From: Gammaproteobacteria bacterium
GTDB lineage: Bacteria > Pseudomonadota > Gammaproteobacteria > Enterobacterales > Permianibacteraceae
Direction of reading: 5' to 3'
Assembly (NCBI GenBank): GCA_016182845.1
Contig: JACPFT010000010.1
Location: 124,001 to 188,000, forward strand
Length of the DNA: 64,000 bases
Position numbers and translations under genes: made by a program. The notes beneath the pieces are model-generated. The model was not told the origin of the DNA and made no database searches. It was given only the letters and a program-made list of their open reading frames with translations. Below, piece after piece: positions 9,745-17,321 of the stretch (its first letter is position 1; every line of letters begins with the position of its first letter).

Positions 9745-10398
9745 ATGAACTTCGAACAAGCCCGTTTCAACATGGTCGAGCAACAGGTCCGTACCTGGAT
9801 GGTGCTCGATCCCCGCGTTCTCGAGTCCTTGAGCAGCGTGCCCCGCGAAGCCTTCGTGCCGGCCGGCCTGCAGAACCTGGCCTTCACCGACACGGCCCTG
9901 CCCCTGGAGCATGGCCAGTTCATGATGCCGCCTCGCGAGGAAGGCCGCCTGGTCCAGGCCTTAAGCCTGAAAAATACGGACACGGTGTTGGAAGTAGGCA
10001 CGGGCAGCGGCTATGTGACCGCCCTCCTGGCCAAGCTCGCCAAGCACGTGTACAGCGTTGATATTTATCCGGATTTCGTCACCCGTGCCGGCGAGGCCCT
10101 GGTCAAGAACGGAATCAATAACGTAACCCTGGAAGTGGCCGACGCCGCGACCGGCTGGGATCATCACGCGCCCTACGACGCCATCGCCATCACCGGCTCC
10201 CTGGAAACGCTGCCCGAAGCGTTCAAGCAGGCCATGAAGATCGGCGGCCGTCTGTTCTGCGTGCTGGGCGACGCCCCGGCCATGCGCGCGACCCTGGTCA
10301 CCCGCACCGGCCAGAACGAGTGGCAGGAAGAGACCTTGTTCGAAACCGTGGTGCCGCGCCTCGTCAACGCACCCCAGAGCTCCGGCTTCCGCTTCTAA
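9745..10398 (+). CDS. Protein-L-isoaspartate O-methyltransferase-like protein
   Basis: This 217-residue SAM-dependent methyltransferase belongs to the PCMT family. The SAM-binding motif I is VLEVGTGSGYVTALLA (residues ~80-95), and the family opening (NMVEQQVRTWMVLD, then VPREAFVP) is clear. True isoaspartate repair enzymes carry a QTISQP-like active-site segment; here the equivalent is GQFMMPPREEGRL, so the reaction may differ from classical Pcm. AGGTGG lies 6 bases before the ATG. It precedes tolC in the same direction with a 252-bp gap that probably contains a separate tolC promoter. Confidence 0.85.
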   Translation: MNFEQARFNMVEQQVRTWMVLDPRVLESLSSVPREAFVPAGLQNLAFTDTALPLEHGQFMMPPREEGRLVQALSLKNTDTVLEVGTGSGYVTALLAKLAKHVYSVDIYPDFVTRAGEALVKNGINNVTLEVADAATGWDHHAPYDAIAITGSLETLPEAFKQAMKIGGRLFCVLGDAPAMRATLVTRTGQNEWQEETLFETVVPRLVNAPQSSGFRF

Positions 10399-10427
10399 GC
10401 GGGCGCTCAGCCAAACGGTTCATCATC

Positions 10428-10455
10428 CCCGGAGCGGCTTCCGCCGTTCCGGGCG
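10428..10455. terminator. GC-rich hairpin after the methyltransferase gene
   Basis: CCCGGA...TCCGGG can pair over a GCGGCTTCCGC core, starting ~30 bp past the stop codon. There is no T-run, so it is a weak terminator candidate. Confidence 0.3.
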
Positions 10456-10482
10456 AACAAGCCCGGCGATAGCGCCATTTGT

Positions 10483-10511
10483 TGAGCGTTTAGACCAAAC
10501 CGAAACGCTCA
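10483..10511. promoter_or_regulatory. Perfect 9-bp inverted repeat upstream of tolC
   Basis: TGAGCGTTT and AAACGCTCA are exact inverted copies separated by 11 bases. The site lies ~65 bp upstream of the sigma-54-like promoter, where enhancer-binding proteins often bind. The bound factor is unknown. Confidence 0.5.
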
Positions 10512-10573
10512 CGGCTTCGTCTCATTACCGGCTACCGCCTGAACTGCGCCGCTTCCGGCTTGATTAACGTGGT

Positions 10574-10590
10574 TAGGCACGCTTTTTGCG
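10574..10590 (+). promoter_or_regulatory. Sigma-54-like promoter before tolC
   Basis: TAGGCACGCTTTTTGCG matches the -24/-12 pattern TGGCACG-N4-TTGC, with exactly 10 bases between the GG and GC dinucleotides. It differs from consensus at the T before GG and after the GC. Transcription would begin ~50 bp before the tolC start codon. CACGC-TTTTT-GCGTG could also fold as a small hairpin, which is the main alternative. Confidence 0.45.
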
Positions 10591-10650
10591 TGTCGCAGTT
10601 TCAACCGCCCCGGCGGACAGTTTTCGGAACTCCAACAAGGTAATGGCGAC

Positions 10651-12006
10651 ATGACCAAGACTCTTCTTAGCCTTTCCATCCTGCTCGGTCTGAGCGTCCA
10701 GGCCCAGGCCGACAGCCTGCTTGACATCTACAACCTGGCCAAGCAGAACGATCCCCAGATCCTCGCCGCCGCCGCCGGCCGCGATGCCGGCCAGGAAGCC
10801 GTGCCGCAGGCGCGTTCGGCCCTGCTGCCGCAGGCGAGCCTGACTGCATCCCGCGAATACAATGATGGCGAGCGCAGCTTCGTCAACTTCAACGACTCCG
10901 GCATTCGCACCATCACGACCACCTCCGATGGCGAAACCGATCTACTCAACCTGCGCATCACCCAGCAGATCTATCACCACGACACCTGGATCGGCCTGTC
11001 CCAGGCCGAGAAGCAGGCTGAACGCGCCAACCTGGACTACCAGGCCGCCCAACAGGGCCTGATCGTGCGCGTGGCCCAGGCCTATTTCGACGTCCTGGCC
11101 GCCGAGGACAATGTGGACTATGCCAAGTCCAACAAGGAGGCCATCGGCCGCCAGCTGGAACAGACCAAGCAGCGCTTCAATGTCGGCCTCATCGCCATCA
11201 CCGATGTGCACGAGGCCCAGGCCCGCTTCGATCAGGCCAATTCCGACGAAATCCTGGCCCAGAACCAGTTGGACACCGCCCACGAGTCCCTGCGCGAAAT
11301 CACCGCCCGCTACCACGACCAGCTGGCCAAGCTGTCCGGCGATATCGCCCTGAACAGCCCGGCCCCGGCCTCCGTGGACGACTGGATCAAGTTCTCCGAA
11401 TCCCAGAATCCCGCGCTGTCAGCCCAACAATTGGCCACCGACGTGGCACGCGAAGAAGTCAAACGCCGCAGCGCCGGGCATCTCCCGAGCGTTGACCTCA
11501 TCGCCAACCACACGGATTCGGACACCGATTCGGACAGCAAGATCGGCAGTGCCTCCCGCTTCCCCTCCGACAGCAGCTTCGAGGATACCAGCCTAACCGT
11601 ACAGGTGAGCGTGCCCCTGTTCTCCGGCGGCCGCACCAGCTCCACGGTCCGCGAAGGCGAGTCCCTCTTCCAACAGTCCCAGCAACAGCTGGAACAGCGC
11701 CACCGCGCCGTGGTCAAGGACACCAAGAACGCCTACCTGGGCGTCAACGCCTCCATCGCCGGCGTCAAGGCCCTGCAGCAGGCCGTGGTGTCCAGCCAGT
11801 CGGCCCTGGAAGCGACTCAGGCCGGTTTCGAGGTGGGAACCCGCACCATCGTCGACGTGCTGGACTCGACCCGCGCTCTGTACCTGGCCCAGCGCAACCT
11901 GGCCCAGGCCAAGTACAACTACCTGCTGAACGGCCTGCGCCTGAAGCAGGCCGGCGGCATCCTCAAGGAAGACGATCTGGCGGCGGTGAACAGCCTGCTG
12001 CGCTGA
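10651..12006 (+). CDS. tolC: TolC-family outer membrane efflux channel
   Basis: TolC forms the trimeric outer-membrane and periplasmic tunnel used by type I secretion and multidrug efflux pumps. A signal peptide is clear (residues 1-20, ending VQAQA). Two outer-membrane efflux repeats follow: an N-terminal half beginning LLDIYNLAKQNDPQI and a C-terminal half with SLTVQVSVPLFSGGRTSSTV and the closing VGTRTIVDVLDSTRALYLAQRNLAQAKYNYLLNGLRLKQAGG, all standard TolC features. Its 451 residues are a usual size. No partner pump genes are present nearby. A strong terminator follows at 12121-12147. Confidence 0.95.
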   Translation: MTKTLLSLSILLGLSVQAQADSLLDIYNLAKQNDPQILAAAAGRDAGQEAVPQARSALLPQASLTASREYNDGERSFVNFNDSGIRTITTTSDGETDLLNLRITQQIYHHDTWIGLSQAEKQAERANLDYQAAQQGLIVRVAQAYFDVLAAEDNVDYAKSNKEAIGRQLEQTKQRFNVGLIAITDVHEAQARFDQANSDEILAQNQLDTAHESLREITARYHDQLAKLSGDIALNSPAPASVDDWIKFSESQNPALSAQQLATDVAREEVKRRSAGHLPSVDLIANHTDSDTDSDSKIGSASRFPSDSSFEDTSLTVQVSVPLFSGGRTSSTVREGESLFQQSQQQLEQRHRAVVKDTKNAYLGVNASIAGVKALQQAVVSSQSALEATQAGFEVGTRTIVDVLDSTRALYLAQRNLAQAKYNYLLNGLRLKQAGGILKEDDLAAVNSLLR

Positions 12007-12055
12007 TGATTCCCCGCTGTAGCTGGGCTGCGGCGGACCCAAGCCGCGTTCCGGT

Positions 12056-12112
12056 GTAGGTCCCGCTTCAGCGGGACTCGACCCGCCAGCGTCCGACTGA
12101 AGTCGGACCTAC
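12056..12112. repeat. Two GTAGGTCC(C/G)...GGAC palindromic repeats after tolC
   Basis: 12056-12077 is GTAGGTCCCGCTTCAGCGGG plus AC; 12091-12112 is an inverted relative (GTCCGACTGAAGTCGGACCT plus AC). Further copies lie at 15631-15686 and 18851-18909. Confidence 0.85.
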
Positions 12113-12120
12113 GGACTGAA

Positions 12121-12147
12121 ACAAAACGCGCCACCGGCGCGTTTTGT
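12121..12147. terminator. Strong terminator between convergent tolC and cupredoxin genes
   Basis: ACAAAACGCGCC and GGCGCGTTTTGT form a perfect 12-bp stem with a 3-base loop. A-run and T-run at the two sides make it able to work in both directions. Confidence 0.85.
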
Positions 12148-12184
12148 GCTTTCGCGAACCCGAAAGGCGCAATCCGCCAAGACC

Positions 12185-12823
12185 TTAGCCCCCTCCACTG
12201 CGCGTCACCACCCACCTTCCCTTGGGCACCCCACCCTTGCTGATGCTCACGGTCTGGCTCTCGCCGCGCTTGAGCTTGACGGTCAGCGGATCGTAATAGG
12301 GGATCAGCAGGCTGAAGGCCTCGACGCCTTCCGGCACCGCATCCAGGCGAAAGAACACCGCGGCCGGTTCGGCGGGCTTGGCGCCGCGCTCCGGCGCCAG
12401 CTTGAGCACCTGGTAGTGGGCGCTGCGGATATTGGCGATATAGGACTCCATGTAGGGATGGATGGCGCAGCCGACGCGCACCACCGTGTCCTCGGGCCAA
12501 TCGGTCTTGACCTGGACCGTGCGCCCGGTGGGCATCAGGCCCACGTCGAAGCGGGTCTGGGTCTGGTAGTGGTTGGCGAAGATATTGTGTCTGGCCTTGT
12601 CGGAATTCTTGAAGCTCACCTCGCCGCCCACCGAGGCCGCCACCATCCGCTCGGTGAACTCCCGGTTCATCTGGTCCACGGTGGCGGGAGCCGGTTGGGC
12701 GCCCGGCTCCCGGGCGTAGACCACGGCGGCGAAGGGCTGCGCGCCGTCGAACTCCAAGCGCCCGGACAGGGTATCGGCCTCAGCCGAGGCGGCCAGGAAC
12801 AGCAGACTGAACAGCGCGCGCAT
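12185..12823 (-). CDS. Exported cupredoxin-like protein (methylamine-utilisation/plastocyanin type)
   Basis: This 212-residue protein has a signal peptide (residues 1-17, ending AEA) and a blue-copper-like domain. The ligand set of a type 1 copper site can be read as His in KARHNIF and Cys-His-Met in GCAIHPYMESYI. The remaining ~80 residues form an uncharacterised beta-rich C-terminal region. Its start lies 11 bp after the globin gene, with AAGGAG as ribosome binding site, so both belong to one transcript. It probably transfers electrons or binds copper in the periplasm; its partner is not identified. Proteins of this kind are often annotated as methylamine utilisation proteins, but no methylamine genes are nearby. 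Confidence 0.75.
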   Translation of the reverse strand: MRALFSLLFLAASAEADTLSGRLEFDGAQPFAAVVYAREPGAQPAPATVDQMNREFTERMVAASVGGEVSFKNSDKARHNIFANHYQTQTRFDVGLMPTGRTVQVKTDWPEDTVVRVGCAIHPYMESYIANIRSAHYQVLKLAPERGAKPAEPAAVFFRLDAVPEGVEAFSLLIPYYDPLTVKLKRGESQTVSISKGGVPKGRWVVTRSGGG

Positions 12824-12834
12824 GGCCTTGCTCC

Positions 12835-13257
12835 TTAGTGTTCGACGATATCGCCCTTCATGGGACCCAGCGCGCCCAGGAGCTGATCCTGGGCGGGCTT
12901 CGGCACCTGGTGATCGTCCATGGCCTTGACCAGGTCCTCCACTAGGGCATTGAAATGGCTCTCGCGGATCTGCAGGCCGGCATGCACCGACTCCATGTCG
13001 CCGCCCTCGTACTTGCAGGGGCCGCCGGAGGCCTGGCAGATCTGGTTGGTGAGCTGGCTTTGCAGATGTTTGAGATCGGTCTTGGCGAAGAAATGCACGA
13101 TGCGCTTATCGGCGGCCACGTGCTGGATGAAGGTCCCCACCACCTGGTCGATGCCGGCGGTCTGGCCTAGCTGGTCGTAGAGGCTGGCGGGCGGGGCTTT
13201 CTGGGCGGCACAGGCTGAGAGCAGGGCAGCGGCAAGCAGGGACAGGACGAGACGCAT
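12835..13257 (-). CDS. Truncated haemoglobin lipoprotein (group I)
   Basis: This 140-residue protein begins with a lipoprotein signal (LLSAC, lipid-bearing Cys16) followed by a group I truncated globin. The family opening SLYDQLGQTAGIDQVV is present, and the proximal haem-binding histidine is in GLQIRESHFNALVEDL. At the B10 position, where tyrosine is usual (FY...), the sequence reads FI, so ligand binding may differ from classical members. Most truncated globins are cytoplasmic; this one should be anchored to a membrane and face the periplasm. It forms an operon with the cupredoxin downstream. Binding of O2 or NO is likely, but the role is unknown. Confidence 0.85.
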   Translation of the reverse strand: MRLVLSLLAAALLSACAAQKAPPASLYDQLGQTAGIDQVVGTFIQHVAADKRIVHFFAKTDLKHLQSQLTNQICQASGGPCKYEGGDMESVHAGLQIRESHFNALVEDLVKAMDDHQVPKPAQDQLLGALGPMKGDIVEH

Positions 13258-13325
13258 GGCGGATCCTCAAGAAGTTGGCTGACCGAGGCTATACGCAGTC
13301 TAGTCCACTCCCGGATGCATGCCGC

Positions 13326-14579
13326 TCAGAAAGTCTTGTCGACGAGCTCCAGCAGGCGTGCCAGGGCGCCGCGATTGGCCTCGACTACGCCAAGAGCCGC
13401 CGCGCCGGCCGCCTCACGGGCCTCCGGTTCCGCCAGCCAGGCCCCCACCGCCTCGGCCAGCTCGGCGGCATCCGCGACGCGGCGCAGGCCCCCGGCCGCC
13501 GCCAGCTGGCGGGCGATATCGGCGAAATTGAAGTCATGGGGACCGGACAGACAGGGCAGGCCCAAGGCCGCCGGCTCCAGGAAGTTATGCCCGCCCACCG
13601 GCACCAGGGAGCCGCCCACGAAGGCCAGGTCCGCCGCGCCGTACATGATCAGCAGCTCGCCCAGGGTGTCGCCCAGGTAAACGCTGGTGTCCGGACCGAC
13701 GGCCTCGCCGGCGCTGCGCCGGGCGACGCGCTCGCCCTGCGTCGCGCACAGCGCCGCCACTTCCCCGAAGCGTTCCGGATGGCGCGGCACCAGGATCAGC
13801 AGGGCCTGGGGGAAGCGGGCACGCAGGGCGCGGTGAGCGGCGAGCACGCTCTCGTCCTCGCCCCGGTGGGTACTGGCGGCGATCCAGACAGGCCGGGCGC
13901 CGAAACCGGCACGCAGACCCGCCGCCGCCCCGCGCAGCGCCTCGGGAATGCTCAGGTCGAACTTGATGGAACCGGTGACGGTCACGCGCTCCGCCGGCAG
14001 GCCCAAGTCCAGGAAACGCCGGGCATCGTCCTCGTGCTGGGCGGCGACCCGGCTCAGGCAGGCCAGCATGGGCTTTGTCAGGGCCGAGAAGCGCGCATAG
14101 CCCCGCGCCGAGCGCGCCGAGAGCCGGGCATTGGCCAGGACCACGGGAATGCCGCGCGCGGCGCAGGCATGCAGGGTATTGGGCCAGAGTTCGGTTTCCA
14201 TGACGAGACAAGCCTTAGGCTGGATCCGCCGGAGAAAGGCCGACAGGCACCAGGGCAGATCATAGGGCGCGTAGACATGGAACACCGAATCGCCCAAGGC
14301 CTGGCGCACCCGCTCCGAGCCGGTGGGCGTAGTGGTGGTGACGGTGATGGGCAGCTCGGGGTAGCGGGCCTGCAGGGCCTTGATCAGGGGCAGGGCGGCG
14401 ATGGTCTCGCCCAGGGACACCGCATGCACCCAGATGCCGCCGGGCCGCGCGCCGGCGAACTGCCCGAAGCGTTCCGCCCAGCGCGCCCGGTAGGCGGGCG
14501 AGCGCCGGCCCTTCCACCACAGGCGCAGGAGCACCACGGGCAGCAACAGCTGGAAACAAAAAGTGTAGAGGAACCGCAT
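13326..14579 (-). CDS. waaA: 3-deoxy-D-manno-octulosonic acid transferase WaaA (KdtA)
   Basis: WaaA adds Kdo residues from CMP-Kdo to lipid IVA at the inner membrane, linking lipid A to the core. The 417-residue protein has an N-terminal membrane anchor (LYTFCFQLLLPVVLLRLWW), the GT30 domain opening with IWVHAVSLGE, and the C-terminal GT-B half with ASTHRGEDE and GGHNFLEPAALG. It complements the heptose genes hldD and hldE a few kilobases away. It is transcribed divergently from the GYF/AIM24 gene across an 80-bp region with a perfect palindrome. Confidence 0.96.
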   Translation of the reverse strand: MRFLYTFCFQLLLPVVLLRLWWKGRRSPAYRARWAERFGQFAGARPGGIWVHAVSLGETIAALPLIKALQARYPELPITVTTTTPTGSERVRQALGDSVFHVYAPYDLPWCLSAFLRRIQPKACLVMETELWPNTLHACAARGIPVVLANARLSARSARGYARFSALTKPMLACLSRVAAQHEDDARRFLDLGLPAERVTVTGSIKFDLSIPEALRGAAAGLRAGFGARPVWIAASTHRGEDESVLAAHRALRARFPQALLILVPRHPERFGEVAALCATQGERVARRSAGEAVGPDTSVYLGDTLGELLIMYGAADLAFVGGSLVPVGGHNFLEPAALGLPCLSGPHDFNFADIARQLAAAGGLRRVADAAELAEAVGAWLAEPEAREAAGAAALGVVEANRGALARLLELVDKTF

Positions 14580-14605
14580 ACTTGGCGGGCCGATCCGGCA
14601 AAACC

Positions 14606-14621
14606 GCTATGCTAGCATAGC
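14606..14621. promoter_or_regulatory. Perfect 16-bp palindrome in the waaA divergent promoter region
   Basis: GCTATGCTAGCATAGC is fully self-complementary. It holds TATGCT on both strands, which could serve as overlapping -10 boxes for waaA and its divergent neighbour, or as an operator. It lies 27 bp before the waaA start and 39 bp before the other start. Confidence 0.5.
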
Positions 14622-14659
14622 CCTCACCCTCGTACGCCGTTCAGGAAAAGGAGACCCCC

Positions 14660-15634
14660 ATGAGCGACTGGTATCTGCTGATCAACGGTCAACAGCTTGG
14701 CCCCTTCGACCGCCACGACGCGGCGGCCCGTGCCGCCGAACACCCCGAAGCCCTGGCCTGGCGCCCCGGCTTCGCCAACTGGGTACCGGCCGCGCGCCTG
14801 GACGAGCTCTCGCACGGCCCGGTGCAACTGCCGCCGCCCCCGCCCAGCGGTGGGCGCAGCCAGGCCCATGAGATCGACTTCCAGATCGTGGGCAGCGAGA
14901 TGCAGTACGTGGAGATCGAGCTGGATCCGGGCGAGTCGGCCATCTCCGAGGCCGGCTCCATGATGTACAAGGACAAGTCCGTGGGCATGGCCACCCTGTT
15001 CGGCGACGGCTCGGAATCCGGCCTGATGGGCAAGCTCTTCGGCGCCGGCAAGCGCCTGATCACCGGCGAGTCCCTGTTCACCACGGTGTTCACCCACGAG
15101 GGGTCGGGCAAGGCCCATGTGGCCTTCGCCGCGCCCTATCCCGGCAACGTCATCCCCGTGGATCTCCAGCAGCTGGGCGGCACGCTCATCTGCCAGAAGG
15201 ACGCCTTCCTGGCCGCCGCCAAGGGCGTGTCCATCGGCATCCACTTCCAGAAGCGCGTGCTCACCGCCCTGTTCGGCGGCGAGGGCTTCATCATGCAGAA
15301 ACTCGAGGGCGACGGCCTGGTCTTCCTCCATGCCGGCGGTACGGTGACCTGCCGCGAGCTCAAAACCGGCGAGGAACTGCACGTGGATACCGGCTGCCTG
15401 GTGGCCATGGACCCCTCCGTGGACTTCGATCTGGTGACCGTGGGCGGCATCAAGTCCATGATCTTCGGCGGCGAGGGCGTGTTCCTGGCCCGGCTGCGCG
15501 GTCCCGGCACGGTGTGGCTGCAGTCCCTGCCCTTCTCGCGCCTGGCCGGCCGCATGATGGCCGCCGCCGTCAAGCCGGGCGGCAAGGATGAAGGCTCGCT
15601 CCTGGGCAATCTGTTGATGGGCGACCGGTCGTAG
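14660..15634 (+). CDS. GYF_2-AIM24 (TIGR00266) fusion protein
   Basis: This 324-residue cytoplasmic protein has two parts. Residues ~1-55 (WYLLINGQQLGPFDRHDAAARA...WRPGFANWVPA) match the GYF_2 fold, a small domain often fused to membrane or prenylation-related proteins. After a proline-rich linker (PPPPPPSGG), residues ~75-310 are the AIM24/TIGR00266 beta-sandwich domain, with MQYVEIELDPGESAISEAGSMMY and the glycine-rich GGIKSMIFGGEGVFLARLRGPG. No catalytic residues are known for this family and I propose no function. AAGGAG lies 7 bases before the ATG. Confidence 0.82.
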   Translation: MSDWYLLINGQQLGPFDRHDAAARAAEHPEALAWRPGFANWVPAARLDELSHGPVQLPPPPPSGGRSQAHEIDFQIVGSEMQYVEIELDPGESAISEAGSMMYKDKSVGMATLFGDGSESGLMGKLFGAGKRLITGESLFTTVFTHEGSGKAHVAFAAPYPGNVIPVDLQQLGGTLICQKDAFLAAAKGVSIGIHFQKRVLTALFGGEGFIMQKLEGDGLVFLHAGGTVTCRELKTGEELHVDTGCLVAMDPSVDFDLVTVGGIKSMIFGGEGVFLARLRGPGTVWLQSLPFSRLAGRMMAAAVKPGGKDEGSLLGNLLMGDRS

Positions 15635-15686
15635 GTCCCGCTTCAGCGGGACAGTGCGTGTATTGTCCCGCTGAAGCGGGACCTAC
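15631..15686. repeat. Inverted pair of GTAGGTCCCGCTTCAGCGGG repeats
   Basis: Two exact inverted copies (15631-15652 and 15665-15686) with a 12-base loop could form a 22-bp stem. The first begins 3 bp before the end of the AIM24 gene, so it supplies that gene's stop codon, and the hairpin could end its transcript. Confidence 0.85.
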
Positions 15687-15785
15687 GTCGGACCGGCCTC
15701 ATTATCGGTTCTACGCTCTAGCCGGCCCCGGCATCTATCGCCATAACGAAATGGTCCAAGACCGGGGCACAGCGGGCGGAGCATA

Positions 15786-16682
15786 GTGCGGCTTTTGCAC
15801 GCGAGCCGCGCCATGCCCACCCGCTTCCCGAAAACCATCGTCATCCTCGGCGGCGCCGGGCGCATGGGCCGGCGCTTCGGCGCCTGGCTGGCCGGCCTGG
15901 GCCATACGGTCCATGCCCTGGACCAAGACAACGCCCGGGAGGCGCCGGCCCTGCTGGCTCGGGCCCACTGCGCCCTCCTGGCCCTGCCCATAGACCAAAC
16001 CGAGGCCTTGATCGGGCAGTACGCGCCCCTCCTGCCCGACACCGCCCTGCTCGCCGATCTGACCAGCCTCAAGCGCCGGCCCCTGGCCGCCATGCTCGCC
16101 GCCCATCCCGGCCCGGTCCTGGGCCTGCACCCCATGTTCGGCCCCTCCCTCGCCGAGGCGGCCGGCCAGCGCATCGTGGTCTGCGCCGGACGCGATGCGC
16201 ATGCCTCGGCCTGGCTGTTGGAGGACTTGCAGGCCCTGGGTGCGCAACTGGTCCACGCCGAGGCCGAGGAGCACGACCGCATGATGGCCGTGGTCCAGGC
16301 CGTGCGCCATTTCGTCACCCTGGCCCTGGGCAGCTTCCTCGCCGAGGAGGGCATAGACATCGCCCGCTCCCTGGACTTCGCGAGCCCCGTCTACCGCCTG
16401 GAGATCGACATGGTCTCCCGATTGTTCGCCCAGGATGCCGGGCTGTACGCCGACATCCTCCTGGCCGATCCGGAGCGCCAGGCCCTGATCGGCCGCCTGG
16501 CCGAGCATTACACCGGCCTCGCCGCGCTCGTCGGCCAGGGCGACCGCACAGGCCTGTGCCGGCGCTTAGCGGCGACGGGCGGGTATTTCGCCGGCGAGGC
16601 GGATCGGGCCATGGCGGAGAGCGATGCCCTGATCGCGGTCCTGGCGGCGCGCATGGCCGGGGAAAATCCCCGCCAGCCTTGA
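15786..16682 (+). CDS. Prephenate dehydrogenase (TyrA-type)
   Basis: This NAD-dependent enzyme of the TyrA family oxidatively decarboxylates prephenate in tyrosine synthesis. The dinucleotide-binding motif VILGGAGRMGRRFG is near the N terminus. The family segments LLADLTSLKRRPLAAM, GLHPMFGPS and AEEHDRMMAVVQAVRHF follow. It resembles the dehydrogenase half of the E. coli T-protein but has no chorismate mutase domain. Two starts are possible: GTG at 15786, with GGAG 4-5 bases upstream, or ATG at 15813 (MPTRFPKT) without a good site. I used the GTG; the proteins are 298 or 289 residues. Confidence 0.8.
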   Translation: MRLLHASRAMPTRFPKTIVILGGAGRMGRRFGAWLAGLGHTVHALDQDNAREAPALLARAHCALLALPIDQTEALIGQYAPLLPDTALLADLTSLKRRPLAAMLAAHPGPVLGLHPMFGPSLAEAAGQRIVVCAGRDAHASAWLLEDLQALGAQLVHAEAEEHDRMMAVVQAVRHFVTLALGSFLAEEGIDIARSLDFASPVYRLEIDMVSRLFAQDAGLYADILLADPERQALIGRLAEHYTGLAALVGQGDRTGLCRRLAATGGYFAGEADRAMAESDALIAVLAARMAGENPRQP

Positions 16683-16724
16683 TCGCCGTCAAGTGCCAGG
16701 GCGGCAAGGCCATAGCTCGCAAAG

Positions 16725-16741
16725 ATGATAAGCGTTATCAT
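16725..16741. promoter_or_regulatory. Fur box before the P19 operon
   Basis: ATGATAAGCGTTATCAT is a perfect 7-3-7 palindrome. Against the Fur 7-1-7 consensus TGATAATNATTATCA it matches 12 of 14 defined positions. It ends 32 bp before the P19 start codon, where bound Fur would block transcription under iron-replete conditions. Confidence 0.75.
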
Positions 16742-16773
16742 TTGCACTCTCATCCCCTTACCTGGCCAATCCC

Positions 16774-17319
16774 ATGAACAAGAACCTCACCCGCCTCCTG
16801 CCCCTGGCCGGCCTGCTGGCCGCCACCACCGCCGCCGCCGTCGAGTACCCCATCGGCACGCCCGAACAGCGTTTCGGCATGGAAATCGCCGCCGTCTACC
16901 TGCAGCCGATCCGGATGGAGCCGGAGGGCATGATGAAACCGGCCGAACAGAGCGACGTGCACCTGGAAGCCGATATCCGCGCCCTGGACATCAATGGCAA
17001 CGGCTTCGCCGAGGGCGAGTGGATTCCCTATCTGAAGGTGGAATTCGAAGTGACCAAGGCCGGCGGCGAGAAGGTCGCGTCCGGCGACTTCATGCCCATG
17101 GTCGCCAACGACGGCCCCCATTACGGCGACAACGTCAAGCTGGCCGGCTATGGCCAGTACCACGTCAAGTACACCATCTCCCCGCCCAGCACCGGTGCCC
17201 ACGGCGCCCATTTCGGCCGCCATACCGACCGCCTGACCGGCGTGCGTCCCTGGTTCGCGCCCTTCACCGTGGAATGGGACTTCATCTATTCCGGTATCGG
17301 CAAGAAGGGCGGGTACTGA
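16774..17319 (+). CDS. P19/FetP-type periplasmic iron (copper)-binding protein
   Basis: This 181-residue exported protein (signal peptide 1-22, ending TTAAA) belongs to the P19/Tp34/FetP family. These periplasmic dimers bind Cu(II) and Fe and help ferrous or ferric iron uptake. Family positions are visible: MEPEGMM, the SDVHLEADIRA segment with a histidine and acidic ligands, PHYGDNVKL-GQYHVKYTI, and the C-terminal RHTDRLTGV. It is the first gene after a Fur box and is followed after 2 bp by a porin gene. In FtrABCD and FetMP systems the P19 protein works with an FTR1 or FetM permease; none is in this operon. Confidence 0.88.
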   Translation: MNKNLTRLLPLAGLLAATTAAAVEYPIGTPEQRFGMEIAAVYLQPIRMEPEGMMKPAEQSDVHLEADIRALDINGNGFAEGEWIPYLKVEFEVTKAGGEKVASGDFMPMVANDGPHYGDNVKLAGYGQYHVKYTISPPSTGAHGAHFGRHTDRLTGVRPWFAPFTVEWDFIYSGIGKKGGY

Positions 17320-17321
17320 GC

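Noticed and set aside
10428-10455. Hairpin after the methyltransferase gene as a functional terminator
   Set aside because: The stem is imperfect and no T-run follows, so it is listed only as a weak candidate.
16725-17321. Continuous frame that would fuse the P19 region to the porin as a 705-residue protein
   Set aside because: In this part the frame reads P19 DNA out of frame as an Arg/Pro-rich sequence. The P19 gene itself, with signal peptide and family motifs, is in another frame, and the porin has its own signal peptide at 17322.
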